Assembly (NCBI GenBank): GCA_947475795.1
Contig: CANJOX010000202.1
Location: 1-6,142 of the forward strand
From: Gemmatimonadota bacterium
Lineage (GTDB): Bacteria > Gemmatimonadota > Gemmatimonadetes > Gemmatimonadales > Gemmatimonadaceae
Reading direction: 5' to 3'
Length of the DNA: 6,142 bases
The notes beneath the pieces are model-generated. The model did not search any database, had not been told where the DNA came from, and saw only the letters and a list, made by a program, of their open reading frames with translations. The first letter of the stretch is position 1, and every line of letters begins with the position of its first letter. Made by a program: the position numbers and the translations under genes. Below are positions 1-4,610 of the stretch, piece after piece.

Positions 1-910
1 CACGCCACGCGTCGTCCGACAGCGTCGACGAATTGATGCTCACCCCCGCCAGCTGCACGTGCTTGTTCGTGATGCGCGCCGCCGTGAGGTACTGCGCCAC
101 GGCATCGGCCAGCGGTGGGATGGGATGATGCGGACGGTATTCGATCGTGAGCCGCGACGGGTCGTGGCAGAGCACGAGGCAGTCGGGCTGCGAGCCATGC
201 AGCAGCCCCAGCGTGACGCCCGCGTACGCCGGATGAAACAACGAGCCCTGCCCTTCGATCACGTCCCAATGATCGGGCTCGTTGTCGGGCGACAACACCT
301 CGGCCGCGCCGGCAATGAAGTCGGCCACCACGGCGTCAATCGCGATGCCGCTGCCCGCGATCATGATGCCGGTCTGCCCCGTGGCGCGGAAGGTGGCCTT
401 GGCCCCGCGCGCGCGCAGCGCGTTCGTGAGCGAGAGCGCCGTGTACTTCTTGCCGAGGGCGCAGTCGGTGCCCACCGTGGCCACGCGCATGCCAGTGCGC
501 TTGTCGCCGGTGCCGGCGGGGAACGCGGTGTCACTGTGCCGCACGTCCATCAGGCGCACGCCGTGCCGCTGCGCGGCCGCCACCAGGCTCGGGAACGACG
601 AGAGGCGGGTGTGCATGCCGCTCACGATGTCGAGGCCACTGGCGATCGCCGCTTCACGATCGGGGAGCCAGTGGTCGGGGACGCGTCCCCCCACCGAGGC
701 GATGCCGATCACCAGACTTCCGGCCCCCTGCGCCGCCGCCACGGCGGGCGAGAGGCGCGTGAGCCCCACGCTCACGGTGGCTTCCGGCAGACTCCATTCG
801 CCGACCACGTCGTCGCGGCACCAATCGCGCAGACCACACGCGGTCTTGGCGTTGGTGGACTGGGTGCAGTCGCCGAGGTACAAGAGGTACGGCTTGCGGA
901 GTTCAGGCAT
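1..910 (-). CDS. dgcN: DgcN-like (DUF1611) P-loop protein, probable D-glutamate N-acetyltransferase, C-terminus cut by window edge
   Basis: Reading leftward from an ATG at 910-908, the frame stays open for 303 codons to the window edge, so the C-terminus is missing; from memory the family runs to roughly 330-350 residues. The N-terminus MPELRKPYLLYLGD and the AKTACGLRDW stretch (residues 21-30) are typical of DUF1611. A nucleotide-binding-like loop, GTDCALGKKYT, lies at residues 147-157, followed by FRATGQTGIMIAGSG (174-188) and VIEGQGSLFHPAY (217-229), the hallmark blocks of this family. Members called DgcN are described as transferring an acetyl group to D-glutamate in D-amino-acid catabolism, often beside an enolase-superfamily epimerase/racemase gene; such a partner would lie beyond base 1 and cannot be seen. 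The family call is firm, the exact substrate is inferred. No Shine-Dalgarno sequence precedes the ATG; the start rests on family-like N-terminal sequence. A methyltransferase gene ends 26 bases upstream on the same strand, suggesting co-transcription. Confidence 0.85.
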   Translation of the reverse strand, partial: MPELRKPYLLYLGDCTQSTNAKTACGLRDWCRDDVVGEWSLPEATVSVGLTRLSPAVAAAQGAGSLVIGIASVGGRVPDHWLPDREAAIASGLDIVSGMHTRLSSFPSLVAAAQRHGVRLMDVRHSDTAFPAGTGDKRTGMRVATVGTDCALGKKYTALSLTNALRARGAKATFRATGQTGIMIAGSGIAIDAVVADFIAGAAEVLSPDNEPDHWDVIEGQGSLFHPAYAGVTLGLLHGSQPDCLVLCHDPSRLTIEYRPHHPIPPLADAVAQYLTAARITNKHVQLAGVSINSSTLSDDAWR

Positions 911-936
911 GGCGGTCGTGACGGAGAAGCGCGCGG

Positions 937-1557
937 CTATGCGGTCGCGCGGGCGGTGAGCACGAAGAGTCCCCAGAAGCGGTCGATCGCGTGACGGGAC
1001 ACGTGGATGTGTTCGAAGTTGGCACCGGCGACGAGTCCGCGCACCTGCGTTGTGGTGAGCGTGCGCTCGTGGGCGCGATCGACCACCCGGAGCACGAGGT
1101 CGAGCGCGCGCATGGTCACAAAGTCGGCGCACCAGTCCACCAGCACCAGCGTGCCGCCGGGCGCGAGCACGCGGTGCATCTCGCGCAGCGCGCGGGGCGC
1201 GTCGGCCATGTAGTGCAGCGCGCTGGTGGAGACCACCACCTGCACGCTCCGGCTGGGGAGCGGCAGCGCCTCCCCGCTGGCCTCGATGAGCGACGCGCCG
1301 GTCCCCAAGCGCGCGCGGGCGCGGGCCAGCATCCCCGGGGTCGCGTCGACCCCGACGAACCGCGCGTCCGGCGCGTGGGCGCCGAGGCGCTCTAGGAGCA
1401 CGCCCGTGCCGCATCCCACGTCCAGCAGTCGCTGCTCCGGGGCCAGCGCCACCCGCGCCGCGGCCAGCGCCGTGGAAGCGGCCACGTAGCCGGCCCACCG
1501 CTGGTCGTACCGCCCCGCGAGCGCCGCATACTCGCGCTGGACAGCCCGGAGGCTCAT
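937..1557 (-). CDS. Class I SAM-dependent methyltransferase (Methyltransf_11 type), substrate unknown
   Basis: The 206-residue product has a single Rossmann-type methyltransferase domain. Motif I, LLDVGCGTG, is at residues 44-52 and binds S-adenosylmethionine. The acidic residue ending strand beta2 is D71 in FVGVDATPGML. The block GEALPLPSRSVQVVVSTSALHY (residues 95-116, split here as GEALPLPSRS and VQVVVSTSALHY) and the following LREMHRVLAPGGTLVLVDW match the Methyltransf_11/UbiE-like pattern. There is no signal peptide or membrane segment, so it is probably cytoplasmic. I chose the ATG at 1557-1555 over a GTG ten codons upstream (1587) because a GAGGG purine run lies a few bases before the ATG and the extra residues add nothing family-like. 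The substrate could be a small molecule, lipid or quinone; nothing seen decides this. The dgcN-like gene follows after 26 bases on the same strand, so the two probably share a transcript, although no shared pathway is evident. Confidence 0.88.
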   Translation of the reverse strand: MSLRAVQREYAALAGRYDQRWAGYVAASTALAAARVALAPEQRLLDVGCGTGVLLERLGAHAPDARFVGVDATPGMLARARARLGTGASLIEASGEALPLPSRSVQVVVSTSALHYMADAPRALREMHRVLAPGGTLVLVDWCADFVTMRALDLVLRVVDRAHERTLTTTQVRGLVAGANFEHIHVSRHAIDRFWGLFVLTARATA

Positions 1558-1569
1558 CGGGCCCTCAGC
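1558..1569 (-). promoter_or_regulatory. Ribosome binding site of the methyltransferase gene
   Basis: On the minus strand the sequence CTGAGGGCCCG immediately precedes the ATG at 1557. The GAGG core lies about six bases from the start codon, a normal spacing. It is the only recognisable Shine-Dalgarno motif found before any of the five genes, and it supports this ATG rather than the upstream GTG at 1587. Confidence 0.5.
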
Positions 1570-1599
1570 GGAGGCGCATCGAGGCACGGGTGACGCAGG

Positions 1600-1691
1600 A
1601 TGGGCATTGGCGGCGCCTCGGGGGTTGCCCGCGTGGGGGCTCCGCCATTTTCTTCCCTCGGGTCGGCGGGCGGGTCGCCGCGCGACACGAA
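1600..1691. other. Spacer between the divergent methyltransferase and tRNA-Ser(UGA) genes
   Basis: This GC-rich stretch should contain the tRNA promoter (plus strand) and the methyltransferase promoter (minus strand), but neither is clear. The best plus-strand candidate is TTGCCC at 1625-1630 with the T-rich patch ATTTTCTT at 1647-1654 about 17 bases later; its -10 match is poor. A TGGCGG/CCGCCA inverted repeat also flanks a GC-rich interior of nearly 30 bases and ends just before the T-rich patch. I cannot tell whether this is promoter, weak hairpin or chance. Confidence 0.25.
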
Positions 1692-1778
1692 GGCGTGGTG
1701 GCCGAGTGGTTTAAGGCAGCGGTCTTGAAAACCGCCGAACCTGAAAGGGTTCCGTGAGTTCGAATCTCACCTACGCCG
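1692..1778 (+). tRNA. tRNA-Ser(UGA), reads UCA and other UCN codons
   Basis: The sequence folds by eye into a complete class II tRNA. The acceptor stem GGCGTGG (1692-1698) pairs with CTACGCC (1771-1777), with one G-U pair. The D arm spans 1701-1717. The anticodon stem GCGGT/ACCGC encloses the loop CTTGAAA, placing anticodon TGA at 1726-1728. A long variable arm (GAACC...GGTTC, about 1737-1751) is diagnostic of serine, leucine or tyrosine tRNAs. The T arm is GTGAG-TTCGAAT-CTCAC (1754-1770). The discriminator base at 1778 is G, the serine identity base. CCA is not encoded and must be added after transcription. The gene points toward the convergent lipoprotein gene, and a large palindrome lies 26 bases downstream. 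Confidence 0.97.
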
Positions 1779-1783
1779 TACCG

Positions 1784-1798
1784 CAGGGGGATCCCCTG
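1784..1798 (+). other. Small hairpin in the tRNA-Ser(UGA) 3' trailer
   Basis: CAGGGG (1784-1789) and CCCCTG (1793-1798) are perfect inverted repeats around the three-base loop GAT, starting five bases after the tRNA discriminator base. No U-rich tract follows, so it is not a convincing terminator alone. It may mark the tRNA 3' processing region ahead of the larger palindrome. Confidence 0.35.
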
Positions 1799-1804
1799 GA
1801 TAGC

Positions 1805-1840
1805 AAACGCCCGCGATCGGCATGCCGATCGCGGGCGTTT
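1805..1840. terminator. Perfect 36-bp palindrome, likely two-way intrinsic terminator
   Basis: Bases 1805-1822 (AAACGCCCGCGATCGGCA) are the exact reverse complement of 1823-1840, so either transcript can form an 18-bp, very GC-rich stem less the few bases needed for the loop. The stem starts with AAA and ends with TTT, the usual form of a bidirectional terminator in which the U tract pairs with the A tract. It sits between two converging genes: 26 bases after tRNA-Ser(UGA) and 17 bases beyond the lipoprotein stop codon at 1858-1860. The U tract is short on both strands, so termination may be incomplete or factor-assisted. Confidence 0.75.
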
Positions 1841-1857
1841 CGTTGGCCGACGCGCCG

Positions 1858-3042
1858 TTACGGCGTGACGACCGCGCGCAGCGTGACGCCCGAGTAGGCC
1901 GTGTAGCCGACCACGCGCACCCGCCAGGCACCGGCGGACACCGAGGTCGTGATCGTGCACGTTTCGGACGGACCCGCCGCCTCGGAGACGCAGGCGGGCG
2001 TGGTGGTGCCCGGCCGGTACACTTCGAGATCGGGGTCCTGCGAGCCCGCGCCCGCGAGCGTCACCGTAATGCCGGTGGCACCGGCCGGCACCGTGATGAA
2101 CCAGCTGTAGGCCGAGTTGAGCGGACCGGCGATGGTGAGCGGCGTGTTGTTGAGCAGCGGGTTGAACGTCAGGCTGCCCGACTTCCCTTCGGCCGTGGCG
2201 GTCACCGTGAAGGTGCCCGGCACGACCGCCGTGACCAGTCCGGTGGACGACACCGTTCCCGTGGCCGACGACGACGACGCCCACGCGATGGGGCGGTTGG
2301 CGAGCACGTTGTTGTTGGCGTCGCGCAGGGTGGCGACGAGCTGCTGCGTGCTGCCGGCGGCGAGCGTCTGCGTGGTGGGCGTGAGCGTCACGGTGTTCAC
2401 CGGCGCCAACGCTTCGACCACCACGTTCACCGTCGCCGTGCGCCCTTCACTGGTGGCCGTGAGCACGGCGGCGCCGGGCGCCACACCGGCAACCACGCCG
2501 TCCGCATTCACGGTCGCGACCGTAGGAGCCGACGAGCTCCAGGTGACCGCGCGCGCGACCAGCGTGTTCCCCGCGGCGTCGAGCGTACGGAACGACAACG
2601 GCACCTGCTCGCCCACGGCGACCGCCCGCGTGAGTCCCGCGATCGAAATCGTCGCGACACCGGCCACGCCCTGCAACGATGCAATGCCGGTGACACCGCC
2701 CACCGTGGCCTGAATGGCCGTCGTGCCGGTGGTCAGCATGGTCACGAGACCGGCGTCAGACACGGAGGCGATCGTGGGCTCGAGCGACTTCCAGCTGATC
2801 GCACCGGCCGCCGACACCGGCGCACCGTTCTTGTCCACCAGACTCGCCGCCAACTGCTGCGTCTGCCCGACGCGCAGGCTGGTCACGCGCGGCGTGACGA
2901 CCACCAGATTGGTGTTCACGGGCGGAGCCGTGAAGACCTCGGGGTCATCGGAGCAGGCGGCCATCGTGCCGACGAGCGCCGTGGCACCGAGGAGCAGTCG
3001 GGTCGCGAAGAGGCCGCAACGAAGAGAGCGAAGCTGAAGCAT
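1858..3042 (-). CDS. Predicted lipoprotein with three Big_2-type Ig-like domains and a PPC-like C-terminal domain
   Basis: The 394-residue product begins with a lipoprotein signal: basic residues, a hydrophobic run (about 15-26) and a lipobox MAAC ending at Cys30, the predicted lipidation site. Three repeats of about 80 residues follow (about 47-125, 128-209 and 216-293), each with the Big_2/BID_2 layout: a polar strand, V/A-G-x-x-x-x-L, a central W-x-S-x-x-P-T-x-A-x-V or similar, then G-x-V-x-x-x-x-x-G-x-x-x-I/V-x-A-T. Residues 302-393 resemble a PPC (pre-peptidase C-terminal) beta-sandwich, with PLNSAYSWFITVPAGA, DPDLEVYRPG and a closing GAWRVRVVGYTAYSGVTLRA; Cys351 and Cys362 could form a disulfide. 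Such proteins sit on the cell envelope as adhesive or structural modules; no catalytic domain is visible. I chose the ATG at 3042 because it places the signal at the N-terminus; a TTG 17 codons upstream (3093) is less likely. There is no Shine-Dalgarno motif. The gene is divergent from the propeller gene and convergent with tRNA-Ser(UGA). Confidence 0.85.
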   Translation of the reverse strand: MLQLRSLRCGLFATRLLLGATALVGTMAACSDDPEVFTAPPVNTNLVVVTPRVTSLRVGQTQQLAASLVDKNGAPVSAAGAISWKSLEPTIASVSDAGLVTMLTTGTTAIQATVGGVTGIASLQGVAGVATISIAGLTRAVAVGEQVPLSFRTLDAAGNTLVARAVTWSSSAPTVATVNADGVVAGVAPGAAVLTATSEGRTATVNVVVEALAPVNTVTLTPTTQTLAAGSTQQLVATLRDANNNVLANRPIAWASSSSATGTVSSTGLVTAVVPGTFTVTATAEGKSGSLTFNPLLNNTPLTIAGPLNSAYSWFITVPAGATGITVTLAGAGSQDPDLEVYRPGTTTPACVSEAAGPSETCTITTSVSAGAWRVRVVGYTAYSGVTLRAVVTP

Positions 3043-3110
3043 CGTCTGGAGGCTGAAGGAGCACGACGCCGGGAACGACAGGCATTCCGGCAATGTGAAA
3101 CAAGTGTCGG

Positions 3111-3118
3111 AATATACT
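3111..3118. promoter_or_regulatory. Overlapping -10-like hexamers between the divergent lipoprotein and propeller genes
   Basis: AATATACT is a conspicuous AT-rich spot in the 146-bp spacer. It reads TATACT on the plus strand (3113-3118), five of six matches to TATAAT, and TATATT on the minus strand (3116-3111), also five of six. Either could drive its own gene, giving leaders of roughly 60 bases. No good -35 box was found at normal spacing on either strand, so this is a candidate only. A second plus-strand possibility is TAGCTT at 3177-3182, six bases before the propeller ATG, which would give a leaderless message. Confidence 0.4.
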
Positions 3119-3188
3119 CCCCGTGCACGGTCCGCGAGGGGCTTTCCGCCGGGGTATCAACAGGTCGGCGGCGCAGTAGCTTGTCCGC

Positions 3189-4298
3189 ATGCCCCGTCCC
3201 CGCCCCACCTCCCGCCCCTCAACGCAAACGGCCGCACGCCGGCGGAGCGCCGTCGCCCTGGCCGCCGTCAGTCTGGCCGCGTCCGCGTCCGCACTCCGCG
3301 CGCAGCCTACTGCGCCGCCGGTCCGCCTCAGCGAACAGGCCAGTGGCACCACCAAGCTCCTGCAGGCCGTCCACGCCGCCTCCGACCGGGTGGTCTGGGC
3401 CGCCGGCCACGGCGGCGTGGTGCTCCGCTCTCTCGACGGTGGCGAGCACTGGACCGCCCGACCCACCGCCAGCGGCGATTCGCTCGAATTCCGCGACGTG
3501 CACGCGGTCGATGCCGACACCGCGTGGATCATGTCGTCGGGGAACGGCCCCAAGTCGCGCATCTACCACACCACCGACGGCGGCGCCCACTGGACGCTGC
3601 AGTTCGTCAATCCGGACACCGCCGCGTTCTACGATTGCCTGTCGTTCGGTACCGGGCGCGCACGCACGGGGGTGGTGTTCAGCGATGCGTCGGGGGGACG
3701 GACGAACATTCTGCACACCGAGAACGACGGGGCCACGTGGCGCCTGCTGGCGTCCGGCGCGGTCCCCGCCCCGCTGCCGGGGGAGGGCGCCTTCGCCGCC
3801 AGCGGCCTCTGTGTGGCGCACGCCGACCCGCGGACGGTGTTCATCGCCACCGGCTCGCCGGGCGCCCGCCTGTTCCGCAGCCGCGATGGCGGACGGCGCT
3901 GGGACGTGGAGAACACCCCGTTCACGCGCGGCAGCGTGGCCGGGCTCACCGGCCTCGCCTTTCTGGACGCGCAGCGCGGCATGGCGGTGGCGGCCGATAT
4001 CAACCGGCTGCGCACCGACAGCACGACGGCGGTGATCGGCGTGACCGACGACGCGGGACGGAGCTGGGAGCTGCGCACCCGTCCTCCGCTGCCGGGGGCG
4101 CTGGTCGGCGTGGCGTGGGTGCCCGCGGTCGGTCGCGAAACGGCGGTGGTCACGAGCTACGGCGGTGCCTTCATCACGACTGATGCCGCCCGCAGCTGGC
4201 GCACGCTCACCGACGCGGTCACCACCGGGGTGAGTGCGACCGGCCGTCGCGTCTGGATCGTGGGTGGCGCCGGCCGGATTCTCCGGCTGGACTGGTAG
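3189..4298 (+). CDS. Exported Asp-box beta-propeller protein (Ycf48/BNR-repeat type)
   Basis: The 369-residue product starts with a basic region (residues 1-20) and a hydrophobic Ala-rich segment (21-36), with a likely signal peptidase I site near ALRA/Q at residue 38, so it should be exported. The mature part carries six evenly spaced Asp-box-like motifs: SLDGGEHW (81-88), TTDGGAHW (128-135), TENDGATW (177-184), SRDGGRRW (231-238), TDDAGRSW (286-293) and TTDAARSW (330-337). Asp boxes mark blade hairpins of sialidase-type propellers and of Ycf48-like proteins. The last two are degenerate. No sialidase catalytic arginine triad or other active site was recognised, so a scaffolding or binding role is more likely than hydrolysis. 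Databases often label such proteins 'oxidoreductase' without support. The start is the ATG at 3189, chosen for the signal peptide; no Shine-Dalgarno motif precedes it. The gene is divergent from the lipoprotein gene, so the two may act in the same compartment, but no functional link is shown. Confidence 0.82.
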   Translation: MPRPRPTSRPSTQTAARRRSAVALAAVSLAASASALRAQPTAPPVRLSEQASGTTKLLQAVHAASDRVVWAAGHGGVVLRSLDGGEHWTARPTASGDSLEFRDVHAVDADTAWIMSSGNGPKSRIYHTTDGGAHWTLQFVNPDTAAFYDCLSFGTGRARTGVVFSDASGGRTNILHTENDGATWRLLASGAVPAPLPGEGAFAASGLCVAHADPRTVFIATGSPGARLFRSRDGGRRWDVENTPFTRGSVAGLTGLAFLDAQRGMAVAADINRLRTDSTTAVIGVTDDAGRSWELRTRPPLPGALVGVAWVPAVGRETAVVTSYGGAFITTDAARSWRTLTDAVTTGVSATGRRVWIVGGAGRILRLDW

Positions 4299-4313
4299 CG
4301 GCCACCGAAAATC

Positions 4314-4344
4314 CCGCGCCGCGGCATGTTGTCGCGGTGCGCGG
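4314..4344 (+). terminator. Possible hairpin terminator after the propeller gene
   Basis: CCGCGCCGCG (4314-4323) can pair with CGCG-GT-GCGCGG (4333-4344) as a 10-bp stem with a two-base bulge and a nine-base loop, starting 15 bases after the propeller stop codon. Only two T residues follow, so it lacks a proper U tract and may simply reflect GC-rich sequence. Confidence 0.3.
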
Positions 4345-4373
4345 TTGACCCCGGGCGTGCGCGGGGTGACATT
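4345..4373 (+). promoter_or_regulatory. Candidate promoter for tRNA-Ser(GCU)
   Basis: TTGACC at 4345-4350 matches five of six bases of the consensus -35 box. At 17-base spacing the -10 position is GACATT (4368-4373), only three of six matches. The initiation site would fall about 50 bases before the tRNA. Another -10-like hexamer, TACAAC at 4386-4391, has no good -35 partner. Confidence 0.35.
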
Positions 4374-4431
4374 GCTGGTCTGTCGTACAACGGGTTTGCA
4401 CCGCTGCCTCCGGGCACCGTCGGCAAGCTTG

Positions 4432-4521
4432 GGAGGGGTGGCCGAGAGGCTGAAGGCACCGGTTTGCTAAACCGGCATAGGGGGTCAACCTCTATCGCGG
4501 GTTCGAATCCCGCCCTCTCCG
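4432..4521 (+). tRNA. tRNA-Ser(GCU), reads AGC and AGU codons
   Basis: This is a complete class II tRNA of 90 bases. The acceptor stem GGAGGGG (4432-4438) pairs with CCTCTCC (4514-4520), with one G-U pair. The D arm is at 4441-4457. The anticodon stem CCGGT/ACCGG encloses TTGCTAA, placing anticodon GCT at 4466-4468. The long variable arm (about 4477-4495) forms a 7-bp stem ATAGGGG/CCTCTAT. The T arm is GCGGG-TTCGAAT-CCCGC (4497-4513). The discriminator at 4521 is G; CCA is not encoded. It lies 89 bases upstream of gltX on the same strand, with a hairpin between them. Confidence 0.97.
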
Positions 4522-4524
4522 TTC

Positions 4525-4567
4525 ACGCGGGTCCGCTGCACTGCCGGCGGGCCCGCGTTGTGTTTCC
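4525..4567 (+). terminator. Intrinsic terminator-like hairpin after tRNA-Ser(GCU)
   Basis: ACGCGGGTCCGC (4525-4536) pairs with GCGGGCCCGCGT (4547-4558) as a 12-bp stem containing one U-G pair and a 10-base loop. It is followed by the T-rich but interrupted TGTGTTT ending at 4567. It begins three bases after the tRNA and would end or process the tRNA transcript. If it terminates fully, gltX needs its own promoter within 4568-4610, where none was clear; otherwise gltX may be partly transcribed by read-through. Confidence 0.65.
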
Positions 4568-4610
4568 GAGTGTTCCTGTTGCGTACCCGACTCTTCGGAC
4601 TGCCGCACCT

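Noticed and set aside
1558..1587. GTG at 1587 as the methyltransferase start, adding ten residues
   Set aside because: No ribosome binding site precedes it, whereas GAGGG sits at normal spacing before the ATG at 1557.
1692..1778. tRNA-associated integration site (att) with a mobile element
   Set aside because: No partial duplicate of the tRNA 3' end, no integrase and no atypical cargo were seen beside either tRNA-Ser. The similarity between the two tRNAs is that expected of serine isoacceptors.
1565..2284. Minus-strand frame containing GEIRTHGTLSGSAVFKTAAL
   Set aside because: This peptide comes from translating the antisense strand of tRNA-Ser(UGA), a known source of spurious database proteins. 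The rest is a shadow of the lipoprotein gene.
1822..4035. Long plus-strand open frame of 737 codons, and similar long frames at 59-994 (plus) and 4485-5612 (minus)
   Set aside because: They are antisense or out-of-frame shadows of the lipoprotein, propeller, dgcN and gltX genes, rich in Arg, Gly, Ala and His as expected for GC-rich shadows, with no recognisable domains. The opposite-frame genes have clear family motifs.
3189..4298. Sialidase activity for the Asp-box protein
   Set aside because: Asp boxes occur in many non-enzymatic propellers; I could not identify the arginine triad or the catalytic Tyr/Glu arrangement of sialidases.
4485..4530. Minus-strand peptide ending GEGGIRTRDRG
   Set aside because: It is antisense translation of the 3' half of tRNA-Ser(GCU), not a protein motif.
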